DNA from: Brucella pseudintermedia
GTDB taxonomy: Bacteria; Pseudomonadota; Alphaproteobacteria; Rhizobiales; Rhizobiaceae
Assembly: GCF_042697365.1 (NCBI RefSeq)
Contig: NZ_CP137604.1
Strand: one strand, 5' to 3'
Length of the DNA: 64,000 nucleotides
Shown: one piece after another, positions 8,361 through 16,623 of the stretch
Position numbering within the stretch: position 1 is the stretch's first letter
Layout: each line of letters begins with the position of its first letter
Translations under genes and position numbers: made by a program
The notes under the pieces: generated by a model
The model's database searches: none
The model's input: the letters and a program-made list of their open reading frames with translations, nothing else
What the model was told of the DNA's origin: nothing

Positions 8361-10016
8361 TCAGCGGTCCGCAACCTGCCACCTCGGATTGATCCATGGT
8401 TCCTGATTGGAGCGCGCCAGCGGCGTGCGGCCAAGAATATGATCGGATGCCTTTTCGCCGACCATGATCGACGGGCCGTTGAGATTACCATTGGTGATGC
8501 GCGGGAAGATGGATGAATCCGCAACGCGCAAGCCTTCGACACCGATCACCTTGCATTCAGCATCGACCACGGCCATCGGATCGTCAAGCGCACCCATTTT
8601 GCAGGTGCCGCATGGATGGAAGGCGCTTTCGACATGCTCGCGGATGAAATTGTCGATTTCATCGTCGCTCTGGACCTGCGCGCCCGGTTGGATTTCCGCG
8701 CCGCGATAAGGATCGAACGCCGCCTGTCCGAAGATTTCCCGCGTCAGCCGCACGCAATGGCGGAAATCGGCCCAGTCGTCCTCATGCGACATGTAGTTGA
8801 ACTTGATGATCGGCTTTTCACGCGGATTGGCCGAGCGAAGCGTCACGCTGCCGCGCGATTTTGATCGCATCGGCCCGACGTGGGCCTGAAAGCCGTGCGA
8901 CTGCGCTGCCGCCTTGCCGTCATAGCGGATGGCGACCGGCAGGAAATGATATTGGATATCGGGATATTCCACGCCCGCCTTCGAGCGCACGAAAGCAGCG
9001 GATTCGAAATGATTGGTCGCGCCGTCGCCCGTCTTGAAGAACAGCCATTCCGCGCCGATTCTGGCTTTCGAAAACAGGTTCAGCTTGGAATAGAGCGTGA
9101 TCGGCTGTGTGCATTCCTGCTGGATATAGACTTCCAGATGGTCCTGCAGGTTCTGGCCGACGCCGGGACGGTCGGCAACCACTTCGATCCCATGGTCTTT
9201 CAGATGCGCGGCAGGCCCGATGCCGGAAAGCATCAAAAGCTTTGGCGAATTGATCGACGAGGCGGCAATGATGACCTCGCGCCGCGCACGGACGGTCGAA
9301 AAGGTGCGGCCTGCCTCGATCTCGACGCCAACGGCCCGCTTGCCTTCAAGCACGATCTTGCGCGCCAACCCCTTGACCAGCCTGACATTCGGGCGCTTGA
9401 GCGCGGGCTTCAGATAGGCATTGGCGGCGGACCAGCGACGACCGTTATGGATCGTCTGCTCCATCGGGCCGAAACCTTCCTGCTTCTCGCCGTTATAATC
9501 TTCCGTCACTTCGAAACCCGCCTGATGACCGGCCTCGACAAAGGCATGAAACAGCGGATTGTCGCGTTTGCCGCGCTGAATATAGAGCGGGCCGCTGGTG
9601 CCGCGCCAGCCTTCCTGACCGCCGCTCGAATTTTCCATGCGCTTGAAATAGGGCAGCACATCGGCATAGGCCCAACCGCGCGCGCCGCTTTCCGACCAGT
9701 GGTCGTAGTCGCGGGCGTGGCCGCGCACATAGACCATGCCGTTGATCGAGGACGAACCGCCCAGCACCTTGCCGCGCGGCGTCACAAGGCTGCGCCCGCC
9801 AATATGCGGCTCCGGCTCGGTGGAAAAGCCCCAGTCATAGGTCTCCATGTTCATGGGGAAGGACAGCGCCGCGGGCATCTGGATCAGCGGGCCGACATCC
9901 GGCACGCCATATTCTATGACGATCACCGAATAGCGGCCGTCTTCCGACAGGCGATAGGCCATGGCCGATCCGGCGGAGCCGGAGCCGATGATGACGAAAT
10001 CCGCTTCCATACTCAT
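8361..10016 (-). CDS. betA: Choline dehydrogenase (FAD-dependent GMC oxidoreductase)
   Basis: Oxidises choline to betaine aldehyde at the membrane, passing electrons to the respiratory chain. The FAD-binding GSGSAGSAMAYRL lies near the N-terminus, followed by GGSSSINGMVYVRGHARDYD, the HPCGTCKMG motif near residue 460 and the C-terminal NGNLNGPSIMVGEKASD, all typical of BetA. The first ATG overlaps the betI stop as ATGA (10013-10016), which favours translational coupling. A second ATG six bases on gives MEADFVIIGSG (549 residues), the usual family start. Either could be used. Confidence 0.95.
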   Translation of the reverse strand: MSMEADFVIIGSGSAGSAMAYRLSEDGRYSVIVIEYGVPDVGPLIQMPAALSFPMNMETYDWGFSTEPEPHIGGRSLVTPRGKVLGGSSSINGMVYVRGHARDYDHWSESGARGWAYADVLPYFKRMENSSGGQEGWRGTSGPLYIQRGKRDNPLFHAFVEAGHQAGFEVTEDYNGEKQEGFGPMEQTIHNGRRWSAANAYLKPALKRPNVRLVKGLARKIVLEGKRAVGVEIEAGRTFSTVRARREVIIAASSINSPKLLMLSGIGPAAHLKDHGIEVVADRPGVGQNLQDHLEVYIQQECTQPITLYSKLNLFSKARIGAEWLFFKTGDGATNHFESAAFVRSKAGVEYPDIQYHFLPVAIRYDGKAAAQSHGFQAHVGPMRSKSRGSVTLRSANPREKPIIKFNYMSHEDDWADFRHCVRLTREIFGQAAFDPYRGAEIQPGAQVQSDDEIDNFIREHVESAFHPCGTCKMGALDDPMAVVDAECKVIGVEGLRVADSSIFPRITNGNLNGPSIMVGEKASDHILGRTPLARSNQEPWINPRWQVADR

Positions 10017-10621
10017 TTTTCTCCCGAAGGCCCTTCCAAACGTGGGCTTGAAAGCTGAACCGCGATGTAATCTTCCACGAGTGCCGTGGCCCTGGCTGCA
10101 TCCGGCGCATCGGCGCCGAGCGCATGGCGGATATAGAGGCCGTCGATCATCGCTCCCGCACCCTCGGCGATGCGGTGCGCCTGTTCGCGGCTCGTGAGCT
10201 GTTCCAGCGCGAAAACCAGATTTGAATGAAGGCGGCGCGCATAGATGCGCAAGAGCCGCCGCGTATCTTCCGACTGCTGCGCATGCACATAGAAGGTCAG
10301 CCAGGCGGCGATCGTTTCCTGCGTGAACTGCGAGGCGGAAAAATTGACTGCGATGATGGCGGCGATACGCGCCTGCGGCGTCTCCGCCTGTCCGATGGCC
10401 GCGTTGAGATCCTGCCCCAGTTCGCGCAGCAGATGCCGCATCGTGGCCAGAATGAGCTTGTCCTTGCCACCGAAATAATGATGCGCAAGCGCGGGCGAAA
10501 CCCCCGCCTCATGCGCGATCTGCGCGACGGTTACATCCAGCGAACCGCGCTGGCCGATTGTGCGGATGGCGGCATCGATCAGCTCGCGCCGCCGCAAGGG
10601 CTCCATCCCGATCTTGGGCAT
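10013..10621 (-). CDS. betI: TetR-family repressor of the betaine operon
   Basis: BetI represses bet genes and is relieved by choline. The 202-residue protein has an N-terminal TetR helix-turn-helix (ELIDAAIRTIGQRG and VAQIAHEAGVSPALAHHYFGGKDKLI, about residues 14-59) and a long helical ligand-binding part. It is first in betI-betA-betB and overlaps betA by 4 bases. A 20-bp palindrome 42 bases before its start is the likely binding site, implying autoregulation. The family function is well known; the operator assignment is inference from position and symmetry. Confidence 0.93.
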   Translation of the reverse strand: MPKIGMEPLRRRELIDAAIRTIGQRGSLDVTVAQIAHEAGVSPALAHHYFGGKDKLILATMRHLLRELGQDLNAAIGQAETPQARIAAIIAVNFSASQFTQETIAAWLTFYVHAQQSEDTRRLLRIYARRLHSNLVFALEQLTSREQAHRIAEGAGAMIDGLYIRHALGADAPDAARATALVEDYIAVQLSSPRLEGPSGEK

Positions 10622-10663
10622 AATTCTGGTCCGTTCTCAGCCTAATTCCAGTGCAGTCTATCT

Positions 10664-10683
10664 TTGATTGACTCATCAATCAA
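10664..10683. promoter_or_regulatory. Palindromic operator, probable BetI site
   Basis: TTGATTGA, four bases CTCA, then TCAATCAA form a perfect 8+4+8 inverted repeat directly upstream of betI. ATTGA half-sites in dyad symmetry resemble known BetI operators of enterobacteria. The site lies between divergent betI and the GreA/B-type gene, so it may affect both. Confidence 0.7.
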
Positions 10684-10780
10684 TAAAAACCCGCCATGCA
10701 AATCATGCGTTTACACGTCGCAGAAGCGGGCGGGGATGGGAGGGAGGCTTGCCGGAAGGGGTGCGCTTGCTTACATTGAA

Positions 10781-11254
10781 ATGATGAGCAGAGCTTTCAC
10801 CAAAGAACAGGATGATGCGCCGACCGACCTTGGCGAGCGCCCTGTAAGCCCGCATCGCAATCTCGTCACGCCGACGGGGCTGAAGATGATCGAGGATGAG
10901 ATCGCCCGGCTGCAACGCGAGCTGGCGGATGCCAATGTCGCCGGCGAGCGTTCAGCGGTTGCGCGCATTTCGCGTGATCTGCGCTACTGGACGGCGCGGC
11001 GCGAAAACGCCGAGCTTTCGGTTCCCGCTGCCGATAACGATGTCGTGCGTTTCGGCATGACCGTGGAACTGGAAAATCTGGATGATGGCAAGGTCCGTCG
11101 CTGGACCATCGTGGGCGAGGACGAGGCCGACCCGTCAAACGGCAAGATTTCCCATGTCGCGCCTGTCGCCATCCTGCTGTTCGGCAAGCCGGTCGGTGAT
11201 GTCGTGAAAATCAACAATGTCGAATGGGAAATCGTGTCGCTGACGACAGTTTAG
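10781..11254 (+). CDS. GreA/GreB-family transcription elongation factor
   Basis: A protein of about 157 residues whose N-terminus MMSRAFTKEQDDAPTDLGERPVSPHRNLVTP and following helical region resemble GreB. The C-terminal part (VRFGMTVELENLDDGKVRRWTIVGEDEADPSNGKIS to VAILLFGKPVGDVVKI) is the FKBP-like GreA/GreB C-terminal domain that docks on RNA polymerase. Gre factors rescue backtracked polymerase by stimulating RNA cleavage. The N-terminal coiled coil is short (about residues 30-75), so cleavage activity is not certain. The frame is open upstream, but the MMSRAF start fits the family. Its stop overlaps that of the convergent doc gene (TTAG, 11251-11254). Confidence 0.85.
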   Translation: MMSRAFTKEQDDAPTDLGERPVSPHRNLVTPTGLKMIEDEIARLQRELADANVAGERSAVARISRDLRYWTARRENAELSVPAADNDVVRFGMTVELENLDDGKVRRWTIVGEDEADPSNGKISHVAPVAILLFGKPVGDVVKINNVEWEIVSLTTV

Positions 11255-11643
11255 TCTTCTTCTATCGCGACTGTATGGTCACGGAAAAAAGCGGTCGCGC
11301 CAGCTTCATCAATCTCGCCGGAAGCAATGCCCATCGTGAAACTGTAAAGCAATCCGTCGTCCGCGGTCAGTGCATAGCCGTTGACGAGCAGAAACGTAAC
11401 AGCGGTCACGATAGCGGTGCGCTTGTTGCCATCAACGAAAGCATGGTTGCGGCCTATTCCGAAAACATAGGCTGCTGCGATTTCCGCATGATCCGGTTGG
11501 CCATAAACCTGTTTGTTCTGCGCGCGAGCCAGGGCAGACTCAAGAGCATTCTCATCACGAAGCCCTTGAGCGCCGCCGTGGCGTTGCAGTTGTTCGATGT
11601 GGATTGCCTCAACGACGCGTCGTGAAAGAAAACGCCAGTTCAT
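11251..11643 (-). CDS. doc: Doc-type Fic-domain toxin (death on curing)
   Basis: A 130-residue protein with the compact Fic fold of Doc toxins. The motif HAFVDGNKRTA (about residues 67-77) matches the Doc consensus HxFxDGNKR. Doc of phage P1 phosphorylates elongation factor Tu and stops translation. N-terminal LQRHGGAQGLRDENALESALARAQ is also typical. The ATG overlaps the stop of the upstream antitoxin gene by four bases (ATGA, 11640-11643), the standard coupled order of a type II module. The antitoxin here is AbrB-like rather than Phd-like, a less usual pairing. Confidence 0.9.
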   Translation of the reverse strand: MNWRFLSRRVVEAIHIEQLQRHGGAQGLRDENALESALARAQNKQVYGQPDHAEIAAAYVFGIGRNHAFVDGNKRTAIVTAVTFLLVNGYALTADDGLLYSFTMGIASGEIDEAGATAFFRDHTVAIEED

Positions 11644-11861
11644 TCGGCGAGCTTCTGCAAGGCGACCTTGTACTTGTCCATCACTTTACGGGCAGCTTCC
11701 ATCTGCTGCTCGAAAGTATCGTCAACAGGCTCCAGCGTCAGGCCGTTCGGTGTTTCGATCACCTGGAGCTTATCTCCGGTCTGGAGGTTGAGCCGCTCCA
11801 GCACTTCCTTAGGCAGGATCACACCATCGGAATTGCCGATCTTGCGCAGGGTCACATTCAT
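11640..11861 (-). CDS. AbrB/MazE-type antitoxin paired with Doc
   Basis: A 73-residue protein. MNVTLRKIGNSDGVILPKEVLERLNLQTGDKLQVIE is a swapped-hairpin AbrB/SpoVT/MazE DNA-binding domain covering about residues 1-45. The C-terminal charged helix (FEQQMEAARKVMDKYKVALQKLAE) probably binds and blocks the toxin. It precedes doc with an ATGA overlap, and a perfect inverted repeat lies 13 bases before its start. Such antitoxins usually repress their own operon, alone or with toxin. The pairing is read from operon layout. Confidence 0.9.
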   Translation of the reverse strand: MNVTLRKIGNSDGVILPKEVLERLNLQTGDKLQVIETPNGLTLEPVDDTFEQQMEAARKVMDKYKVALQKLAE

Positions 11862-11873
11862 GGCTGTTCTCCT

Positions 11874-11897
11874 ATGTTATAACGCTTGATATAACAT
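11874..11897. promoter_or_regulatory. Inverted-repeat operator of the toxin-antitoxin operon
   Basis: ATGTTATA (11874-11881) and TATAACAT (11890-11897) form a perfect 8-bp inverted repeat with an 8-base spacer, immediately upstream of the AbrB-type antitoxin. The TATAAC-like arm would also make a fair -10 element, so bound antitoxin could block the polymerase directly. The assignment is by position and symmetry. Confidence 0.7.
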
Positions 11898-11922
11898 GGC
11901 GTGCGCTTCTTGTCACTACAAG

Positions 11923-12915
11923 CTACAGCCAGCCTTTGCGGCGGAAATAATAGAGCGGCAGCAGGGCAGAGGCGACCATCAGGATAAGCGCCATCGGGTA
12001 GCCCCAAGGCGAATGCAGTTCCGGCATGAAGGAAAAGTTCATGCCGTAGATGGAAGCGACCAGCGTCGGCGGCATGAAGCCAACTGCCGCCACCGAGAAA
12101 ATCTTGATGATGGCGTTTTGCTCGACCGAGATCAGGCCGACGATCGTATCGAGCAGGAAGGTAACCTTGTTGGAAAGGAAATCCACATATGCGGTCAGCG
12201 ATTGGGTGTCGCGCTCCAGCGACTTGATCCAGCTGCGCGTTTCCTTCTTGCCCGAAGCCGGATTGCTGGTGGCCGACAGATAGACCAGCATGCGGCTGAT
12301 GCCTGCAAGGCTTTCCCGCATCCGCGAGAGAAAGGTTCCCTGTCCGCCGATCTGGGTCAGTATGTGCCGGAAGTCCTGCGTCGTCATCGGGCGCGCCTTG
12401 GGCTGGCGGCGGTAGATGGAATGCGAAGCCGCATCGATCTTGCCTGCCACGCCTTCCAGAATATCGGCCAGCCGGTTGGTCGTGGCTTCGGTGATGCCGA
12501 GCATGATCGAAAGGCCCGAGCATTTGGCTGAAATGAGGCCGTTGCCCGGTTTGGTCGAGCGCAGAATATAGGTGGTGAAGGATTTTGGATTGGCATAGCG
12601 CACTGTTATCAGTCGCGAGCCGTGCAGGATGAAGGTGACGGGCGCCAGCTCCCGATGATCGAGATCGACCGCGTGCAGGATCGGAACGGTCAGATATTGC
12701 GCGCCGGCTTCCATGTAGAAGCGGCTCGATTCCTCGATTTCCGTCATGTCTTCGCGCGTGGGGATCGAAATGCCCGTCCATGCCTCGACAATGCTGTCCT
12801 CGTTGACGCCGGGAGCGAACAGGTCGATCCAGATCACATTCTCGGGCAAGGGGGTGCCAGGCTCGACCTCCACTTGTTCGAGGTGGTCACCGGAAAGGCT
12901 GTAGAGTGTGATCAT
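11923..12915 (-). CDS. corA: CorA-family magnesium/divalent cation transporter
   Basis: A 330-residue inner-membrane channel for Mg2+ (also Co2+, Ni2+). A long cytoplasmic N-terminal domain ends in the stalk helix. Two C-terminal membrane segments follow, with the signature YGMNF between them (VASIYGMNFSFMPELHSPWGYPMAL) and a short basic tail. The frame continues upstream to 13014, but MITLYSLSGDHLEQ is the family start and the extra stretch has no homology that I recognise. It stands alone, divergent from the GntR regulator. Confidence 0.93.
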   Translation of the reverse strand: MITLYSLSGDHLEQVEVEPGTPLPENVIWIDLFAPGVNEDSIVEAWTGISIPTREDMTEIEESSRFYMEAGAQYLTVPILHAVDLDHRELAPVTFILHGSRLITVRYANPKSFTTYILRSTKPGNGLISAKCSGLSIMLGITEATTNRLADILEGVAGKIDAASHSIYRRQPKARPMTTQDFRHILTQIGGQGTFLSRMRESLAGISRMLVYLSATSNPASGKKETRSWIKSLERDTQSLTAYVDFLSNKVTFLLDTIVGLISVEQNAIIKIFSVAAVGFMPPTLVASIYGMNFSFMPELHSPWGYPMALILMVASALLPLYYFRRKGWL

Positions 12916-13065
12916 ACTGGCACCTGGAGTCTGGCCCGAATTTCGGGCAGCTGAATTATGGGCACTGTGCGCGAAAATTGTTAACGGAATGCGGCAGCGG
13001 TTTCCAGTCCGCAATCAGCTTTCTGCATGACGGTTGACAGCTTCCTTCCGCAGGTCTAATTCATC

Positions 13066-13082
13066 AAGTCATCAGATGACTT
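13066..13082. promoter_or_regulatory. Palindromic operator upstream of the GntR-family gene
   Basis: AAGTCATC, one base A, then GATGACTT give a perfect 8+1+8 dyad ending 10 bases before the regulator's ATG. FadR/GntR proteins bind such short odd-spaced palindromes, so autoregulation of the regulator-transporter operon is likely. It probably covers the ribosome-binding region or overlaps the promoter. Confidence 0.7.
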
Positions 13083-13092
13083 TGGTGGAGCT

Positions 13093-13770
13093 ATGAAGGC
13101 AATATCACGCAAGACCCTGACGGATTCGGCCACGCAGGCATTGCGTGCGGAAATCATGTCGGGACGCTGGTCGGTCGGCGACCAGCTGCCCAATGAAGCG
13201 GCACTTTCCGCAACGCTCGATGTCAGTCGCGGCACGGTGCGCGAGGCCGTTCGGGCGCTGGTCGCGCAGGGCATGCTGGAAACCCGGCAGGGCTCAGGAA
13301 CTTATGTCCGCTCGACGGCGGACACGGCTCGCAGCCTGGACCGCATCCGCCACACCAGCCTGCGCGACCGTTTTGAGACTCGGGCAGTTCTGGAAACCGA
13401 AGCGGCCCGTCTTGCCGCCCTGCGCATCACGCGGAAGGGACTTGCGCATCTTGAAAAAATGCTGGCGCAGCGAGGCAGTCGCGACGAACTCGACCGCGAA
13501 ACTTTCGTGGCGCGAGATTTTGCCTTCCATGAAGCCATCGTCGCCGCCTCGGGCAATAACGCCCTCATCGAAGTCTATGCCTTTTTCTCCGCCTCCATTC
13601 GCGAATCCATAGAAGCCACGCTCAATGGCGAACTGCCCGAGCCGAGCGATGAAGCGCACCGCCAGATCGTCGAGGCCATCGCCTCGGGCGATCCCGAAAA
13701 GGCCGGAGCAACCGTTCGCCGTTTCATGGCGCCCCTGATTGAAGAACTTGAAAGGTTGCTCGCATCATGA
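13093..13770 (+). CDS. GntR/FadR-family transcriptional regulator
   Basis: A 225-residue protein. The N-terminal winged helix (LRAEIMSGRWSVGDQLPNEAALSATLDVSRGTVREAVRALVAQGMLETRQGSGTYV condensed over residues 17-72) is classic GntR. The C-terminal FCD ligand-binding domain has FETRAVLETEAARLAA, DFAFHEAIVAASGN and AHRQIVEAIASGD, supplying the usual Asp and His metal ligands. Its stop overlaps the start of an MFS transporter (ATGA, 13767-13770), so it most likely controls import or export of that transporter's substrate, which is unknown. Confidence 0.9.
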   Translation: MKAISRKTLTDSATQALRAEIMSGRWSVGDQLPNEAALSATLDVSRGTVREAVRALVAQGMLETRQGSGTYVRSTADTARSLDRIRHTSLRDRFETRAVLETEAARLAALRITRKGLAHLEKMLAQRGSRDELDRETFVARDFAFHEAIVAASGNNALIEVYAFFSASIRESIEATLNGELPEPSDEAHRQIVEAIASGDPEKAGATVRRFMAPLIEELERLLAS

Positions 13771-15062
13771 GCCACACAAACACAGCCCTGTCGGACACGG
13801 CAGAAAACGAGGCAATGCAGCCGGATGCGCTGGTCGACGCGGAGGCGGACAGTGTCCCGCCGCCGCCCGTCCAGCAGCCGCCCAGCAAGGCGATGCGCAT
13901 CTTGCTGGGCTTGAGCCTCGTGCTCATCGCCGCCAATCTGCGGCCGGTATTCTCCAGCGTTTCCGTGCTCTTGCCGGAAATCATCGAGGCGACCGGCATG
14001 TCGTCGGTCGCAGCCGGCATATTGACCACGCTGCCCGTTGTCTGTCTCGGTGTCTTCGCGCCGTTTGCGCCGCGGATGGCGCAGCGCTTCGGTGCGGAGC
14101 GTGTCCTGCTTGTCGTGCTGGCCGTGCTCACAATCGGCACCGCCATTCGCGGTTTCGGTTCCTTCTATTGGCTCTATATCGGCGCCGCGCTGGCCGGTGC
14201 CGCCATTGCCACGGGCAATGTTCTGCTGCCGGGCGTCGTCAAGCGCGACTTTCCGAAGACAGCCGCCATCATGACCGGCCTTTATACGATGGCATTGTGC
14301 GGCGGCGCTGCATCCGCAGCCGGTTTCACCATTCCCATCAAGGGGTTGCTCGGCGGCTCATGGAACCTCGCTTTGGCATTCTGGGCCGTTCCGGCGGCAC
14401 TTGTGCTGCTTTTGTGGCTGCCGCAGGCCATGCGCGCCAAGCACAATGTGGCACACTCGGGCTTCCGGGTGATCGGGCTATGGAAGGACAGGCTGGCCTG
14501 GCAGGTGACGCTGTTCATGGGGTTGCAATCTTCCACCGCCTATATTGTTTTCGGATGGCTGGCGCCGATCCTGCGCGAGCAGGGCCTGAGCCCCAAGGCG
14601 GCAGGCGGCCTCGTTTCCTTCTCGATCATGGTGCAGGTGGTGACCTGTCTCGCCGTGCCTTCCATCGCCACGCGCCAGAAGAACCAGAGCTGGCTCAATG
14701 TCGCTCTCTGCGCTTGCGCAGCCTTGCCGCTGATCGGATTTCTCTATCTGCCGCAATGGACATACTGGGTGCTGGCGGTCATTCAGGGCATCGGGCAGGG
14801 CGGTCTCATCGCAGCCGCGATGATGGTGATCGTGCTGCGCGCCCCGGATTCGCACACGGCGGCGCATCTGTCCGGCATGGCGCAATGCGTCGGCTATACG
14901 CTGGCCGCGATCGGTCCGCTGATCGTCGGTATGATCCATAGCGCGACCGGCAGCTTTGCGGCTTGCGGGGCGTTCTTCGCCCTGCTCGGATTGGGCGCCG
15001 CCATCGCCGGATGGGGCGCGGGACGCGCAAGGCATGTGGGCGTGCAGGTGATCAAGGACTGA
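13767..15062 (+). CDS. MFS transporter, CynX/NimT type
   Basis: A 431-residue protein with a proline-rich cytoplasmic N-terminus of about 40 residues, then about 12 hydrophobic segments. The opening ILLGLSLVLIAANLRPVFSSVSVLLPEI matches the cyanate/nitroimidazole (CynX/NimT) branch, which has the conserved AxNLRP. It is coupled to the GntR gene by a 4-base overlap and followed by a strong terminator. CynX-like annotation does not fix the substrate; no cyanase or other catabolic gene sits beside it. Confidence 0.85.
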   Translation: MSHTNTALSDTAENEAMQPDALVDAEADSVPPPPVQQPPSKAMRILLGLSLVLIAANLRPVFSSVSVLLPEIIEATGMSSVAAGILTTLPVVCLGVFAPFAPRMAQRFGAERVLLVVLAVLTIGTAIRGFGSFYWLYIGAALAGAAIATGNVLLPGVVKRDFPKTAAIMTGLYTMALCGGAASAAGFTIPIKGLLGGSWNLALAFWAVPAALVLLLWLPQAMRAKHNVAHSGFRVIGLWKDRLAWQVTLFMGLQSSTAYIVFGWLAPILREQGLSPKAAGGLVSFSIMVQVVTCLAVPSIATRQKNQSWLNVALCACAALPLIGFLYLPQWTYWVLAVIQGIGQGGLIAAAMMVIVLRAPDSHTAAHLSGMAQCVGYTLAAIGPLIVGMIHSATGSFAACGAFFALLGLGAAIAGWGAGRARHVGVQVIKD

Positions 15063-15070
15063 AGGCAACA

Positions 15071-15097
15071 AAAAACCCCGGCAAAACCGGGGTTTTT
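15071..15097. terminator. Bidirectional intrinsic terminator between the MFS gene and sodB
   Basis: AAAAACCCCGG, loop CAAAA, then CCGGGGTTTTT: an 11-bp perfect stem with a T-run on either strand. It sits 8 bases after the MFS stop and about 20 bases before the sodB stop, and can end transcription in both directions. Confidence 0.93.
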
Positions 15098-15118
15098 CTT
15101 ATTCTCACAGGAAAGGCA

Positions 15119-15715
15119 TCAGGCCTTTTCATACAGCTCTTCGACGAATTCCCAGTTGATGAGATTGTCGACGAAGGCTTCGAGGTATTTTGGGCGCAGG
15201 TTGCGATAATCGACATAGTAGGAGTGTTCCCACACGTCGACGCCGAGGATCGGCGTTGCGCCGTGAACGAGCGGGTTTTCGCCGTTCGGGGTCTTGGAGA
15301 TTTCGAGCTTGCCGTTCTTGACCGACAGCCAGGCCCAGCCCGAGCCGAACTGGCCGACACCGGCAGCGATGAAATCTTCACGGAACTTGTCGTAGCCGCC
15401 AAGATCGGACTCGATTGCCTTTTCAAGCTTGCCCGGCAGCTTCTTGCCGCCGCCGCCCTTCTTCATCCATTTCCAGAACTGGATGTGGTTGTAGTGCTGG
15501 CTGGCATTGTTGAAGAGGCCCTGGTTCTTGCCGTAGCTTTCCTTGACGATCTCTTCCAGGCTCTTGCCTTCGAGGCCGGAGCCTTCGAGCAGCTTGTTGC
15601 CGTTGGTGACATAGGCCTGATGGTGCTTGTCGTGGTGAAGTTCAAGCGTCTCGCGCGACATGAAAGGCGCAAGGGCGTCGTAGTCATACGGCAGGGCGGG
15701 CAGTTCGAAAGCCAT
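15119..15715 (-). CDS. sodB: Superoxide dismutase, iron type
   Basis: Dismutes superoxide in the cytoplasm. The 198-residue protein begins MAFELPALPYDYDALAPFMS after a GAGGAG ribosome site. Metal ligands are the His of LELHHDKHHQAYV, the His of FNNASQHYNHIQFW, and Asp and His of GVDVWEHSYYVDY. The glutamine in NNASQHYNH is at the place that marks iron-type rather than manganese-type enzymes (inference from family rule). The frame runs upstream to 15784, but that extension is not conserved in the family. Confidence 0.95.
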   Translation of the reverse strand: MAFELPALPYDYDALAPFMSRETLELHHDKHHQAYVTNGNKLLEGSGLEGKSLEEIVKESYGKNQGLFNNASQHYNHIQFWKWMKKGGGGKKLPGKLEKAIESDLGGYDKFREDFIAAGVGQFGSGWAWLSVKNGKLEISKTPNGENPLVHGATPILGVDVWEHSYYVDYRNLRPKYLEAFVDNLINWEFVEELYEKA

Positions 15716-15907
15716 TGGAAACTCTCCTCTTGTCATTCGGCTTACATGGGCAGCTAGCGGCGGGCCGAACAGATGCTGCCTCAAAACTTGTGTGCGGAAT
15801 CTACATAGGCCGCATCGGTGCGGGCGGCAATGGCGTGATTGAGCAATTCAGCTTCAAGACAATGAATTATTATTGAAATCACAGTAGGATGGCGTAATTC
15901 TCGATTT

Positions 15908-16011
15908 AGAGCGCATCCCGAAAAGTGTGAAACGGTTTTCGGATGAGATGCGCGTCAAAAACAAAGGATTAGAGCGCCAGTCTGATCCAATCAGATCGAA
16001 ACACGCTCTAA
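15908..16011. repeat. Dispersed palindromic repeat, copy 1
   Basis: Begins AGAGCGCATCCCGAAAAGTG, with nested inverted repeats: GCGCATC ... GATGCGC enclosing CCGAAAA ... TTTTCGG. A second part, AGAGCG ... CGCTCT, encloses CTGATCCAATCAGATCGAAA. The start motif, the GAAAAGTG(G) core and the AATCAGATCGAAAC block recur elsewhere in the window. It lies upstream of the original start region of the haloacid dehalogenase gene. It resembles the short palindromic repeats of Brucella and rhizobia. Confidence 0.82.
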
Positions 16012-16216
16012 CGCTTCGCGATGCGGGCGGACCCTCACAGGAGGAAATGGTGTCCCACAGTTCTTAAGTGCTAAAACTAATTTACACTACTTTTTTTGCC
16101 TGCTGCTTTTTCTGCATAACGCATTGATAAAAAACAATTAATTGTGAAACGGTGTCTAAAATCTTCGGTTGCTCTTTGAATGGTTGGCAATAAAACGACC
16201 GGAAAAGGAGCACGAA

Positions 16217-16453
16217 ATGGACAAGACGAACACAGCAGCAGCATATGCGGAGAACATGCAAGCATTCGCTAAAGTGCTGGAAAACTTATTCCCGCAAGCA
16301 GGTTTTGCATTAATGGTGTTCGACAAGAACACCGATGGCGATGAGCATATGCGGTTTATATCGAACTGCCAGACTGAAAGCCTGAAAGCAGCAATGAAAG
16401 TGGCAATCGCTCAGATGGAACAGCGTGTGATTGCTTCTAAGACATCTCACTAA
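16217..16453 (+). CDS. Small cargo protein of the integrative element, function unknown
   Basis: A 78-residue soluble protein, MDKTNTAAAYAENMQAFAKV onward, with a good AAAGGAG site before the ATG. Its core (QAGFALMVFDKN, then HMRFISNCQTESLKAAMKVAIAQME) resembles, in my judgement, short phage and mobile-element proteins with a FALxxFD and YISN pattern, but I cannot name a characterised family. It lies just inside the left edge of the element, so it is probably cargo or an accessory factor. Base composition is lower in GC than the surrounding core genes. Confidence 0.7.
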   Translation: MDKTNTAAAYAENMQAFAKVLENLFPQAGFALMVFDKNTDGDEHMRFISNCQTESLKAAMKVAIAQMEQRVIASKTSH

Positions 16454-16623
16454 CGGTCGTCTCTTCATCGGCTCATTCGTTGTGACATTTTAATGTCAAT
16501 TTTATGTCAATCGCCTTCCTCCTTAAACGTTAAGCGTGTATCTTTCCGTCTGGCGGGAGTGGTCTGCCCCCTGAAAAGTGGTCCTCCCTGAAGTAGGCTA
16601 TTGAGCCGTAGGAGGACGTTGGA

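Noticed and set aside
8880..10058. Long plus-strand frame opposite betA, and similar long frames opposite ptrB, the acyl-CoA synthetase and the membrane kinase
   Set aside because: Each is antisense to a well-identified gene, has histidine/arginine-rich shadow composition and no ribosome site.
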